This document shows positions 11,472 to 23,670 of a stretch of 64,000 nucleotides of DNA, in pieces (the stretch's first letter is position 1; the number at the start of each line of letters is the position of its first letter). The translations under genes and the position numbers were made by a program. Where the stretch lies: the NCBI RefSeq assembly GCF_042477335.2, contig NC_091251.1, positions 33,186,501 through 33,250,500 on the forward strand. The letters run 5' to 3'. The DNA comes from Ovis canadensis (taxonomy: Eukaryota > Chordata > Mammalia > Artiodactyla > Bovidae). Under the pieces are notes generated by a model. That model searched no databases. It was given only the letters and a program-made list of their open reading frames with translations, and was not told the origin of the DNA.

Positions 11472-14400
11472 ATGCCAGCTACCATGAAGGGCCAGGTGTG
11501 CGTGGTGACTGGTGCCTCCAGGGGTATTGGCAGGGGCATCGCTTTGCAGCTCTGCCAAGCAGGCGCTACAGTTTACATCACTGGCCGCCACCTGGACACG
11601 CTGCAGGCCACTGCTCAGGAGGTGAGTGCTTCCTCTGGAGTCCCTGGGGGCAGAAACCACCTGAGGGAGCTCTTTCCATTAACTACTCCTCTTAATCCCT
11701 TACCTGAAACCAAAATATTCCTCAATAAACATGAACATTTATTCTAAGTGGGATAAGTAAACCCCATAAGTAACTTCAGATCAGGGCACATTTTGCCATT
11801 AAGTGAATTTTATGAAACAAACAAACAAACAACTTTATTTGAAAGCTTTAGGGATTTTGGAATTGCATTTCAAGAGTTGTGGACCTGTGCTCTTTCTCTT
11901 TTCTTGTTAAGATTTTATTGAATTGTATGTTTTCATTTGATTTTTCTACTGAATTTCAGTTAAATAAATTTGGGGGTGCCTTTTATTTGCTAGGCACTGG
12001 GTGAAACAGTGGAGTTACCAAATTTAGTTAGACATAACTTTTGCTCTGAAGTCTAAGGCAGAAATGGATCATTTCAATGTAATGTGAATACAGGAAGTGA
12101 TGAGATGAAAGTAATGAATATGAACATGATAAGCAATAAGTGAGTCCAGAATGTACTAGAAAGGTGAGTGAGCAGTTAGGCAGGGAGGTCAGAGGGTGGG
12201 GCCCAGAGCATGAATCTTCAGGATATGAAGATTGTTCTTGAATAAATTCTTCGTTAGAGGAGGGGACACATTTGTAGAAGGTGAGGCAGAATAGGAAGTA
12301 GAGATAGTTCACGTCTGAGAGCTTTGTTTTTTTCATTTACCAGGCAGCAGTGTTGGTGGAGTGAGGGTAAGAAGGCTGGGATTGAGTTGAGATTCCAGAT
12401 GAGTGGTGAAGGGTGGGAGCTAAGGGCACAAGAGATGGACATGACTAAGAATGAAGGAAAAGAACTCCTTTCTCAAGGAACCTCCAAGCCTATTTGTCCC
12501 TCGGCCTCCACATGCAGAGTAATACAGTGCCCTGAACATAGTAGACCTCAGAAAATGTCTGCAAATTTTAAACCCGGGATTCCCTATCCCGCTTGCCCTA
12601 CGACAGTACCTAGCATCACTGAAACTCCTCAAACAGACACCAGAGGGCAGTATTGCCCACCATGTTGCCTCAGCTCCTGCCTGAGTCCTAGAACTGCCTT
12701 AGCTCCCACCTTGGGGCTGACGGGAGCTGAATTCTGTCTCACGTTGTGCAACTCGGAGCTCATATCCCTTCTGTCCCTCTCCAGGCGCAATCCCGGGGAG
12801 GCCGGTGTGTGCCCGTGGTATGTGATTCAAGCCAGGAGAGTGAAGTGCGAAACCTGTTTGAGCAGGTGGATCGAGAACAGCAAGGACGTCTGGATGTGCT
12901 GGTCAACAATGCCTATGCTGGGGTCCAGGTGCTTTTCGAACTTTGACCCCAGCTTCACACTTCGGACCTCCCCCTCTGAGCTCTGAGTCCTCATCCCCAC
13001 TGGTTGTCCCTTCCATTATCCAGCCCCTTCTTGCCTCCAGAGCATACTATTCATCTCTCTCCCTGTGCCTTCCAGTCGATCCTGAACAACTCCAATAAGT
13101 CATTCTGGGAAAGCCCCGCCTCCATTTGGGATGACATCAACAACGTTGGACTCAGGTAGGTGCTTCCCCGGCCACCCACCTAAGAGCCTGGGCTCCTGTC
13201 AGTCACTCAGCCAAACATTAACAAGTGTCCTCTCCTTTTCCTTCTGATCTCCTCGTCTCCTTCTTCTCCCATCTGTTCTATTTGTCCACTGACCTCTGAA
13301 GAAGTTTCAATCAGGTGAATCTGGACCCAGGAACGTCAACTTCTGCCTTGTTTCTGTCAGTAGTTTTCATCTGAACTTGCCCTTGCCGGCTCTCCTGTCT
13401 CACTCTCCGCTTGTCCAAATGCATGATCCATAAGGAAGCCTCTTTCCTTCGGTAAAGCATGCCACCTATAGTCGGTATGTCCAAACATGGCTAGAGGAAA
13501 GAATTGTTTTGTTTTAGATCAGCAGAAGGTCAGTGAGGAAGATTGAGTGCCAGCCATCTTAGCCTTCCCCTCTTCACTCCAGGCCTACAGGCAAGAGTGT
13601 TCCAGGTGTGAGCAGAGAGGGCAGGGGTTTCACCTACATCTGGAAAAGGAATGAGATGAAACAGCATTTACAGCTCACCCAGCATGACATACATCCTTCA
13701 GGTCTGTGTTTATTGTTGGGAAGAGGGCACCTCTCAGAAACTATCCTGCATGGATGTGATCAGCCACCTGTGGGAGTCACCCAGAGATTATATGCAAATC
13801 TACATCTAAAGCATCTAAGGAAGCCCTCAGCTTCTAGTGGCAATCCCAGGGAAGCAGGATTACAATCCACTTGTCATTTCCAAAGTGGAATAAATGTTGT
13901 GAGGAGAGGGAGATGGTCAACCAAGAGTCAAGAAAACCCAAAGAACTAGAAATTGGCAACACCCATGTCCTTAGCTCTCTAAAGAGAGGGGCCTTCCACA
14001 CTCTCATCTCTTGCTGGTCAGGGTTTTGAGCCTGCAAAGCAAAGGCCCAGACCCTGGTGCCAGAGCCCTGATGAATTCTCCAAAGCGAAGGTTACTCTGG
14101 GACCCTGCTGGAAGCGTACCAACACCTCCTCTCACCTCTCACACACATACTTGTGCCTTTCCTCTGCATTGCCTGAGGCTGGCCTTCTTTTTGATACCAT
14201 AACTCACTCTACTTGTTTTCATTTGAAGTGTCCTGTCTCCTGTGCAAAAGAATTGTTTTTCTGGTTATCAAGTATTTTTTTTTAAATATACCGTGTAGAC
14301 CAGTGTAATCATATTCCCCTAGTCACCACCCCTCTCTTTTGCCCGAGATATTGTTGTTGTTGTTTAGTCACTAAGTCATGTCTGACTCTTTTGTGACCTC

Positions 14401-17400
14401 ATGGACCATAGCCTGCTAGTCTCCTCTGTCCGTGGGATTTCCCAGGCAAGAATACTGGAGTGGGTTGCCATTTCCTACTCCAGGGGATCTTCCCGACCCA
14501 GGGATCGAACTGACATCTCCTGCATTGGCAGGTGGATTCTTTACCACTGAGCCACCAGGGAAGCCCCCAAATATACTGGGTAGATTAGTATAATCTTATT
14601 CCATAATCACCAACCCTTCCTCTTTTGCCTGAGATATAGCTGCTGTTAATAGCCTAGTATATATTCTACCATTCATTTAAATATTCCACTGGGAAGAGAT
14701 ACCATAATTTATCTAACCCCTTATCTGTTGCAATAGTGGGAAAAAATTAGGCTAAAAAATATGTACCTCAGAAATTTTAGTAAACATTATCAAACTGTCC
14801 TCTAAAAAGACCCCACCAATTTATAATCTCAGATCGATGAAGGAGAATATCTGTTTCCCCATGTCCTCTATCATACTGGACAATAACGGGCCACAAGGTC
14901 AGGCAAGTTTGGCCATTCTAATAAGCCAAAGATATCTGAAGGTGTTTTTTAAATTCACATTTCTCTATTATTTGTGAAGTTGAGCTTTTGTTTTTTACAT
15001 TTGTATCGGTTCTTTATTCTTTCGTGAGTTGTGTTACTAAATTATTCTTTTCACATCAATTTATAAGACGCCTTTGTAGAATAGATCCCTTTAATGTGTG
15101 GTTTACAAATATCTTTCCCAATTTATTACTTGTTACTTGCCTGCATGCTTTCCTCAGCTCTCCAAATGTACTTAAATGTGTATACATGTATGTATTTGTA
15201 TATCTACGTATATACATGTCTTAATGTATAAGTCATTTATATCTTGGTGTGGTACTGAGACAAGCTTCCCCATGGTAAAGCATCTGCCTACAATGCGGGA
15301 CACCTGGGTTCAATCCCTGGGTCGGGAAGATCTCCTGGAGAAGGGAATGGCAACCTGCTCCAGTATTCTTGCCTCCCCCCTCCAAAAAAGGGGCTCAAAG
15401 AGATATTGGAGAAGGAAATGGCAGCCCACTCCAGTATTCTTGCCTGGAGAATCCCATGGAGGAGCCTGGTACGCTACAATCCACAGGGTCACAGAGTCAG
15501 ACACAACTGAGCAAATTCATTTATTTAATTTATTTATTTATACTTTCTTTTATTGCTTTTAGGCACTCATTTTTTTATACCCAGGTATTTTGGGACTGCA
15601 TTTTAAAGCAATAAATGAGGTAGAGAACCCATCCCACCCACTAAATAACTGACCGTGCATACATGCTAAGTCACTTCATTCATGTCCAACTCTGAAGTGG
15701 GCTGTAGCCCGCCAGGCTCCTCTGTCCTTGGATTCTCCAGGCAAGAACATTGGAGTGGGTTGCCATGCCCTCCTCCAGAGGATCTTCCTGACCCAGGGAT
15801 CAAACCCACGTCTCTCATGTCTCCCGCACCGGCATGCGGGTTCTGTGCACCAGTGCCCCTGGGGAAGCCCAAATTATGTGTTGGCCAGATGTTTGTTGTT
15901 CGGCCTCTCAGTCATGTCTCCAAGGGTCCTCTCAGCAACTGTCTCTCCCTGTGGGTTTGAAATGTCCCCTTACTAACTGCTGGATTCTTCTCTACACTTG
16001 GATTACCTATTGAGTATTTTGTTTCATTGACGTATTTAGGTATTATAATGCCAGTCCTGAATTCTTTTTTAAAAAAATATCTACTTATTTGGCTGAGCCA
16101 GGTCTTAGGTGTAGCAGGCGTGATCTTCGACCTTTGTTGCGGCATGTGGGATCTATGTGGGGTCTAGTTCCCTGACCAGAGATTGAAACTTCTACATTGG
16201 AAGCTCAGAATCTTAGCCAGTGGACCACCAGGGAAGCCCTCTGCATTCTTTTACGTATTATGTCATTGTACATTTTATGGCAGCATATCCCCCTCACCCA
16301 CAAGATATTAATCTTCCTTCTTCAGAATTTTCCCGGCTATTTTCACACATTTATTCTCCTTGACCTTTAGATTATGATCAATTTCTCCAGAAGTCTTGAG
16401 ATATAACTCAAGTTGAGTCTGCGGATTAATTTAAGCAGAACTCAAGCTTTACGTGTTGGTTCTCCTGAACAGGTTCTGTCTGTACTTGCTCTTTTTTTAC
16501 ATATTTAGGTAAGAAGTGGATTATTCAGAGAGAAACACAATCCACACATAGAGTGTGGGCCATCTCAGAGGGAGAGAGCGGCCTGTATTCTTTTATGTTA
16601 AATAGAACTTCATAGTTTTTCCTTGTAGATCCTATGTGTTTATTATATTCTATCCCCCCAAGCTCTTTTAGCTTTGTCATCACTGACATGGCAGAGCACT
16701 TTTCTTCTGCTACAGTCTTCTAAAATTGCCATTTCTCCTTTTTCGGTGGTTACTTTTACCTGTGGGTTTCTTAGAATGTGGTCTCAGGCCCTTGGTTCAC
16801 CAGGTTGGCGGCCCTGTTGATGAAGGAAATGGCAACCCACTCTAGTATTCTCGCCTGGAGAATCCCATGGGCAGAGGAGCCTGGCTAGCTACAGTCCATG
16901 GGGTCGCAAGAGACGGACACGACTTAGTGACTAAAGCACCACCACCACCTGGCTCAGACGCCACTAGGGGGCAGAAGAAGCTTCTTGAGACAGCCCTGAC
17001 GTGGTTCATTTCTTCTCTGCCCCACCTTCTAGAGGCCATTACTTGTGTTCAGTGTATGGGGCTCGGCTGATGGTACCAGCTGGCCGGGGGCTCATCGTGA
17101 TCATCTCCTCCATTGGGGGGCTGCAGTATCTCTTCAGCGTTCCCTATGGCGTGGGCAAAGCTGCGGTGAGGACCCACTGGCGCAGGGATTGGGGTAGACA
17201 GTCACGGTTCCCAGAGCTCAGGAGAAATGGTCCTTGGTGGTCCAGGCGGTGAGGCTGATTGGCCCTCCCCTCTTCCTCTGCCCCTATATAGACAGTTCCT
17301 TAGCCTGGGCTCCTCTCAGCTGGCTGGCCAGTGTGCTGGGGAAGGTGGATAGCTAAGACCGGGCTCCTGGGAAGGCCAGGGGTTGGGGGCATCCTCGGTG

Positions 17401-18963
17401 GAAGCAGGCAAGGCAGGAGAGGGAGGTCACACGACCAGGTGCCTTGACTCCCACCCGGCTTTCTGTCCCTCTGCAGTGTGACAGGATGGCTGCGGACTGT
17501 GCTCAGGAGCTGCGGCGCCACGGGGTCAGCTACGTGTCTCTGTGGCCGGGGATGGTGCAGACAGAGCTGCTGAAGGAGCGCATGATGAAGGAGGAGAATG
17601 CTTCAGATCCCCTGATTAAGCAGGTGGCCAAGGGGAGGGCGAGGGTGGCAGGGAATACAAGGAACCAGTCTTTCCCTCCCCAAAGACAAGACAGTAACAG
17701 CAACAAAGAGTAGATACCAGGGCTCGAGGGGCAGGCGCAGGGCTGAGCACTGACGCACATTCTGTCCTTCACTCCGTAAGGGAGATGGTAGCTCCATTTT
17801 ACAGATTGGGAGACTGAAACTCAGGGAGGTTAAGAAACGTGCTACAAGTCACATATCCTGTAAGTGGAAAGACTATCCACCTCCAGAGCCCATAGTCTTG
17901 ACCTCCACTCTGAACTAATCTAGAAGGCCCAGATACAGGTGGCATCCCCATATTCTTCCACTTAGGAAAGGCAGAAAGGCAGTGGGTACCAGTACGCGGT
18001 TACAGGGCTCACGGATGTGGGAAGGAGTGATTCCCATACCTTCCCAGATGCTGAGTCCTGCAGGTGCAGTGACAAGGGCCTCCCTCTCCTGGAACAAAAG
18101 CTGAAAGCAGGAAAGGGACTTGGGCAGTGCTCTTGGAAATTAACCCTTCACTCTCTGCCCCTGTATTTCAGTTCAAATTTCGTTTCTCATCCGCGGAGAC
18201 CACAGAAATGAGTGGCAAGTGTGTGGTGGCGTTGGCAACAGGTGAAAAGGTTGGGGGCAGCTGGTAACAAGGAAGGGCATGGAGGATCTGCAGGGTGGTA
18301 GCCACTGGTTCTGGGTCCTGAGCCAGGAATACGCCCTTCTTTTCTATGGCTTCTGGACACCCAAAGGGTCCGATGCCCAGTTTGAGGTGTGGGAGCCTCA
18401 AAACGGATCCTGGAAACGGTGGCCAGGAGCCAGAGGCCCAGAAACTTTCCTAGGAACAGAAAGAAACAAATATGGGCTCTTAAGTCTGTCTTGGTGATGC
18501 CCTGTGCCATTGGGCCCAAGCCTTGTCACCCTGGGCCATTCGCAGGCTGTCTCAGCTGTCTGTGTGCCCACAGATCCCAATATCCTGAGCCTGAGCGGGA
18601 AGGTGCTGCCGTCCTGTGACCTCGCGCGGCGCTATGGCCTGCAGGATGTTGATGGTAAGAGCTCTGGCCCAGCAGCCAGCCTGAACCTCTCTTCCTTCTG
18701 TTTCTAGCTCACTCCTCCCCATCTCCCTTCCTTCCTCACATTCCACTCGGTCTCTGCAGCCACATGGGGGTGTCTGAGGAATGGGAAACAAGGATCTAAT
18801 CCTTCTCCTTTTCCCATGGTCCACAGGCCGCCCTGTCCAGGATTATTTGTCTTTGAGCTCCGCCCTCTCTCATGTCTCCAGCCTGGGCTGGCTGGCCTCC
18901 TACTTGCCTGGGTTTCTCCGGGTGCCCAAGTGGGTCATGACCCTCTATGCTAGCAAGTTCTAA
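11472..18963 (+). CDS. DHRS1: DHRS1, dehydrogenase/reductase SDR family member 1
   Basis: Coding exons: 11472-11621, 12785-12928, 13076-13155, 17033-17165, 17477-17623, 18172-18241, 18574-18654, 18827-18963. The sum is 942 nt, 313 residues plus stop, matching human DHRS1 as recalled. It is a short-chain dehydrogenase/reductase; the human enzyme is ER-associated and reduces carbonyl compounds with NADPH. SDR marks: cofactor motif TGASRGIG near the N-terminus, NNAYAG, a conserved ISS serine region, and the catalytic YGVGK (Tyr-x-x-x-Lys) in exon 4. The start is chosen as the first ATG in the exon; a second in-frame ATG lies three codons later (MPATM). Intron 3 (3.9 kb) is full of repeats. The donor of exon 5 (CAG|GTGGCC) is weak. 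Confidence 0.97.
14284..14637 (+). repeat. 68-bp direct repeats flanking a SINE
   Basis: Copies at 14284-14351 and 14569-14637, both running from AAATATAC to GAGATAT, alike at roughly four of five bases by eye. A Bov-tA SINE fills exactly the space between them. A normal SINE target-site duplication is 10-20 bp, so the repeats are either an older tandem duplication or an unusual insertion footprint. Confidence 0.8.
14352..14568 (-). mobile_element. Bov-tA SINE (minus orientation)
   Basis: In DHRS1 intron 3. It begins with a (TTG)n tail and TTTAGTCACTAAGTCATG and ends GCCACCAGGGAAGCCC, the reversed tRNA head. It lies between the two 68-bp repeats. Confidence 0.85.
14638..15250. repeat. AT-rich, probably old L1 sequence
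   Basis: In DHRS1 intron 3. Phrases such as CCACCAATTTATAATCTC, CTGTTTCCCCATGTCCTC and TTCACATTTCTCTATTATTTG resemble decayed L1 3' regions. No open frame survives. The assignment is by general resemblance. Confidence 0.4.
15261..15515 (+). mobile_element. Bov-tA SINE with internal duplication
   Basis: In DHRS1 intron 3. The head (CTTCCCCATGGTAAAGCATC, TTCAATCCCTGGGTCGGG) is followed by the segment GGAGAAGG...CCAGTATTCTTGCCT twice, at about 15337-15373 and 15408-15444, where the consensus has it once. Ends in CAGACACAACTGAGCAAA. Confidence 0.8.
15654..15870 (-). mobile_element. Bov-tA SINE (minus orientation)
   Basis: In DHRS1 intron 3. CTAAGTCACTTCATTCATG at the left and GCCCCTGGGGAAGCCC at the right mark a reversed Bov-tA; a short internal stretch differs from the consensus. 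Confidence 0.8.
16070..16240 (-). mobile_element. CHR-type SINE (minus orientation)
   Basis: In DHRS1 intron 3. Reversed CHR SINE ending in GTGGACCACCAGGGAAGCCC. Similar 12-bp flanks CTGAATTCTTTT (left, about 16057-16068) and CTGCATTCTTTT (right, 16241-16252) look like an aged target-site duplication. Confidence 0.75.
16820..16948 (+). mobile_element. Bov-A SINE fragment (5'-truncated)
   Basis: In DHRS1 intron 3, ending only 84 bp before exon 4. It lacks the tRNA head and begins at GAAGGAAATGGCAACCCAC, then GGAGAATCCCATGG and GGGGTCGCAAGAGACGG. Confidence 0.8.
17775..17905 (-). repeat. MIR SINE fragment (minus orientation)
   Basis: In DHRS1 intron 5. CCATTTTACAGATTGGGAGA CTGAAACTCAGGGAGGTTAAG is the reversed MIR core. 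Edges are approximate. Confidence 0.65.
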
Positions 18964-19192
18964 CCCTGCTGGCCTCACACAATTCTTCTTCCCTTTGGGC
19001 TGAGTGGTTGGTCTATCTCATTTGGAACACAGCCGCCTTCCCCGCCTACCTACTGCACACCACTGATCTGAAGAGAAGCCTCTGCTGTGCCCTGGTTGAG
19101 CCCTGGGGGCCTTTATAGGTCCTTCTTCAGGCCTTCCTTACCCCTGCATTTTACTTTTTGTCTGAACACTGAAAAATGTTCTAGGGGCTAAT

Positions 19193-19198
19193 AATAAA
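19193..19198 (+). terminator. DHRS1: DHRS1 poly(A) signal
   Basis: AATAAA about 230 nt after the DHRS1 stop codon, followed by T-rich sequence. Confidence 0.85.
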
Positions 19199-19199
19199 G

Positions 19200-22100
19200 C
19201 TCTCATTTCTCCTTCAACTCATTTTCGAGTGCTTATCCTTTGCTCAGCAAGGTGGTAGGCACTTTAGAGGAAGACCTAACAATATACAACATGTTGAGGC
19301 TCTCAAGGAGCTGCATCCACAGGACAAGGCCCCTTTCCTCCACATCTGCTCCTGCTCTTCCCTACAGAGCTGCCCATCCCATGCCCCAGCCAGAAGCAGG
19401 CACACCCCCTTTCCTCACTGCTTTCCCATGCCCTCATTCCGCTGTCTCTGCAGGGATGCCCACTGCCTTCTAGCTGGGCCTGATCCCAGGGTGAAGCCCA
19501 ATCCAGGGAGGGCAGAGTCCATGATGTTCAAGACTTCCTGGAATTGGGGAGGAAAATCCCAAGGGAGAGGCAGAGGACTAGTTGAAGGCACCGACACACT
19601 TGCATTCTCCCTCTTGGGATGACACCCTAGGAACTGTTTCCTGAAGAACTGGTCACAAGAGCCTTTCAGGGCTGCCTTCCCCGCTTGGGGGTCTGTCCCA
19701 GCCTGAGGCAAGGCAACAGCGGGTGTGTTCCAAGGAGGAGCCAAAGGCTGCTTTGAGGCCACCTTCCCGCCAGCAGCTCCACGGTCATCAAGCTAATGGG
19801 AGAGCTACTATAAATCAGAGTGGCAGAAGCCATTTCTAATCTTCCAAAAAGGCAGGGGGAAAGCCGAGGCTTCCCGCAGCTGCCCACAGAGCCTATAGGA
19901 GCTGCAGTCTTCCCGTGGCTTTCTGGGAACAGTCCCCCAAAAGGCAGGGGGGAGAGCCGAGGCTTCCCGCAGCTGCCCACAGAGCCTATGGGAGCTGCAG
20001 TCTTCCCGTGGCTTTCTGGGAACAGCCCCAGTTACTGCTCTAGTGACTGCTGGGGTCACTCTCTGACCCATGAGAGCTGATATGTGCATCTCCTCCAGTC
20101 CTGCAGCCAGCGACTTCACAGTGGTTGCTTGAGTTCAGCCATGATGAAAATATACATGCTACAGGAATCAACAACTGCTGTCAACCAGGGTTGTTTTTGT
20201 TTTTTGTTTGTTTTGTTTTTTTCAAAAGAGCCAGCCAGCTTACAAGCATGTGACTGAAACTGTACCTAAACTCCACCATTTGCTGAGGCACCCTGTTTAA
20301 ATCACAGCAATCAGATTTCCTCAACACCCTCTCACCCCCTTCCACTCACCACCTTAATTCCCCTGAGATTGGTCAGGGGCAGCAGCAATTGCCTATATGC
20401 TTTAAGAAGGACAAGGGCCTCAGGATCTCCTCCAGCCTTCCACAGGCATCTTGAAAAGACATCATTGGGACAAATCCTTTCATGAGGGCCTTGTGCCCTA
20501 AAGGTCAGAAGGCATGATGGGAAGAAAATGGGCTTCAAAGGTGTACAAATCTGCATACAAACCCTGACTCCACCCCTTTGAAAATTAAGTGAAATAACAC
20601 ATATGGGCCAAGCAATATGGAGCCAGTAAAGTTGTCAGTCAGTTCTTTCTCTTGACAAATATGCAGGAGTATGCTTTGCAGCAGGCACTGTTCTTGGCTC
20701 TGGGAGAGCAGAGAACCAGGCAGAGTAGGCTCCAGCCCACAGAGGACTTTCATTCAGCCCTGAAAGACCTTAGAAGTCAGCTAGACCTTCCACTTACCCT
20801 AGGAAGTGAGTGAACTGGGGCCCCAAGAGTCCACACCATGCAGGGTACAACCTTGGTCCTGGGGTCTCAAGAAGCCAGAGGGAGCGGTTTTCTTCAAAAG
20901 ACACCACACTGCTTCCCTCGACGTAATTAATCTTAGAAATGTAAACAGTAGAGTAGAGGTCTGAGAGAATGAAACATGGACAGTGAGTGTTGATTGGCAG
21001 AAGAGTGTTAAGTTCTGAGAAACCCGATAGCAGAGAGTCTTAGGACGCGTTGGGAGTCAGTATTCATTCAGAAACATTTCTTTGACACCTGCATTCTGCC
21101 CAGCACCATGCTAGAGAAGACTAGTTCAATTTGGTGAGATAGGTGCTGTAATAAGTTACAGAGTACAGGAGGAAGCAGCTGGCTCCATTAGGGAACTGAA
21201 GGGAGTGATACTGATCAGACTTAAAGAATGGGGTGGAGTAGTTTTTCCTAACTGGAAAAAAAAGAAAAAAAGAAGGCAGGTATTGAAACACAGAAAGTTG
21301 CAGGACAGCTAGAAGTTGCTATGACGTGACTGTAGATGTGATACGGGATAAATTTTCAGAGAAAGGAGATGAATACAGATCAGTGATTTAAACTGTAGGC
21401 GGTAGGTTTCCACATGAGGGATTCATCTAGATGCTGAGTGACTATTAAGGCAGAATACCCAGGGGAGGTAGGTGGTTGGAGAGAGGCCAGCTGGAGCTCC
21501 AGTTCAGCTGTGGAGGTGACTTCCCTCAGGGCCCAGCAGGACAGCCTTAGAGTGTACAGCCTCAGGGTAGCCCTGCTGGGGCAAGAAGCTGGGCTTTCAT
21601 TCCCCACCACCGCTACCACTGAGCAGTCAGCAGCCACAGCGCGGCCCAGGTGGGGCTGGGCGAAGTAAACCAGGTCCAGATCAAGGGCAACCCTCCAAGA
21701 AGAGCTGCAGGTGTCAACCCTGAAAGCACTTGAAGGGGGCGTTGGGTACAAAAATGGAAAGGGGCATCCAGGCAGAGCTGAGCAGAGCACTAATGCTGTT
21801 GGCTACAGGAGGATGTAAGTGGGAGAGGAGTGTGCACAATTTGTATTTGAGGAAGCTGACTGGGGCTCAGGGGTGGGGAATATGGACCGGGGCAAAACAG
21901 GCAGGCATCAGAAGAGCTGCGTGGAGGCTGACCAGTGTCCCAGGATGTGATGGCAGTGGGGGTGTGGGCTCAGGAGAGACTGCAGGAGGCGGAGTCAACA
22001 GACGGGGCCTGTTGGAAGGGAGGGGGCTGCTGCAGGACTGCTGCGGTGTTACAAGCGCAGGGGTCATGAAAGCAACAACAGGCACAAAGAAAGAAAGCGT

Positions 22101-22899
22101 GCTGGAGCTATGAAGGAGACACCAGCCTGCCGGAGGTCAGCCCTGGTGAGACACAGGGGCTGCTGAGATGGAGCCCCCCACCCCTCTCAGAGCAAACCTA
22201 GGGATCTGGTCAATCCCCAGGAGATGCTTAATCCCCTAAAGGAGCCCAGGGCAGGATGGAAAAGAGACTTTTGATTAGCATTTTAAAATGTACATTTCTA
22301 AAACACAGCATTCACATGGGTCAAAATCCAAAACGTATACAAAGAAGCCTTTTTATCTCTACTCACCACTGCCAGTCCCAACCTAGAAGCAGCCACAGAG
22401 AGACCACGCCTGTGCAAGCAGACAGCTAAGCATACTCAGAGAAGAGATTTGACTGCATGCAAATCTGGGCCTCTCTTGCGCTAAGAGGTTGTATTTGCCG
22501 GGCTCAAAAGGCCTGTTCTGGCCCCTGTGTCCTACACGTCCAAGCAAGGGGCAGCCCTGGGTCCAGAGGCCCCACCACTTCCCACGTTCTTATGGAGCTG
22601 CTCCCATCGCCAAAATCTTCCCTACCCTGCTAGCAGGGAGAGTAAGAGAAACAGCAGCTGATGGCCTAAGGAATGGAGAAAAATGGCTGCAAGAAGCAGC
22701 AGTGGTGCCGGAGCCGGGCCTCAGCAGCCTGGCCAGCCCTGGGCTCCTCAGAAGTGGACCCACACTGCTCCTGCAAGACGCACGTCACACCTGAAGTGGA
22801 CTCCTCTTTCTAGAGCAGCTGCCCAAGGGTTAGGGGTGCCCAGATGAGGCCACCTGGGGAGCTTGAGTCCCCAGGGAGTCCCCAGGGAGGTAGCTCTGA
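19200..22899. other. Intergenic, no gene recognised
   Basis: Downstream of DHRS1. It contains the 93-bp tandem duplication at 19844-20029 and otherwise mostly unique-looking sequence with a few decayed repeat-like stretches. The longest open frames (about 130 codons at 21.4-22.1 kb) do not resemble known proteins, lack splice-supported extension and overlap on both strands, so I treat them as chance. Confidence 0.5.
19844..20029. repeat. Tandem duplication, two 93-bp units
   Basis: Unit 1 is 19844-19936 and unit 2 is 19937-20029. Both begin CCAAAA(A)GGCAGGGGG and contain GAGGCTTCCCGCAGCTGCC and GCAGTCTTCCCGTGGCTTTC. They differ at only a handful of positions by eye, so the duplication is fairly recent or has been homogenised. 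Confidence 0.9.
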
Positions 22900-23345
22900 C
22901 CAACTAGCTGACGCAAAAAACCAGGTGATGGAAGCCGGGCAGAACCATGGGGTCTCAGATTCCAGCTTTTGGTCATTGTAATACGTTAGGATAAGCTAAA
23001 AGACCCATCCACCAGTGCCATGGCAGTTCTAAGGCCAACCATCAAAGATCAAAACGTGGGTGGTGGCCCAGTTCCTGGAAATCTCTGTCCCTTCCCCAGA
23101 ATGGTTGGATAATTCACCCGCTCACTAGCCTGTGAAATTACCCAGCCCATAAAAACTGACACCCCATATTTCCGGGCCTCCTGTCTTCCGAGACAGCCCA
23201 CACTCTGTCTGTGAAGCATGTTTCTCTCAAATAAATCCACTTCTTACCTATCCCTTTGTCTCTCACTGAATTCTTTCTGCAATGAGATATCAAGAACCTG
23301 AGCTTCATTAAGTCCTGAGAACAGGCCTGTGATCTCAATTAAAAG
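22900..23345 (+). mobile_element. Probable solo LTR of an endogenous retrovirus (ERV1-like)
   Basis: The right half has the layout of a retroviral LTR: TATA-like CCCATAAAAACTG (about 23144-23156), AATAAATC as poly(A) signal (about 23231), then a TGTCTCTCACTGAATTC block and an AAGAACCTGAGCT end. I see no gag, pol or env frames on either side, so it looks like a single LTR left by recombination. The left edge is uncertain. Confidence 0.55.
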
Positions 23346-23351
23346 ACCATG

Positions 23352-23638
23352 AGTGGGGACTTCCCTGCTGGTCCAGTGGTTAAGAATCTGCCTGTTAATG
23401 CGGGGAACACTGGCTTGATCCTTGGTCTGGGAAGATTCCACATGCCACCAGGCGACTAAACCTGTGCATCACAGCTACTGAAGCCTGTGCGCCCAGAGCC
23501 TGTGCTCTATGAGAGAAGACACTGCAATGAGAAACCTGAGCACGGCAGCTAGAGAGTGGCCCCCACTCGGCACAACTAGAGAAAACCCACGAGCAGCAAG
23601 GAAGATCCAGCACAGCCAGAAGTAAATAAAAATTTAAA
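23352..23638 (+). mobile_element. CHR-type SINE
   Basis: Head GGACTTCCCTGCTGGTCCAG, then ATCCTTGGTCTGGG, followed by the longer body (GCAACTAAA/CACAGCTACTGAAGCC-type sequence) and an AAATAAAAATTTAAA tail. It directly follows the LTR. Confidence 0.75.
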
Positions 23639-23670
23639 GTGTGACTCTCCATAAACTTAAAAAAAAGATG

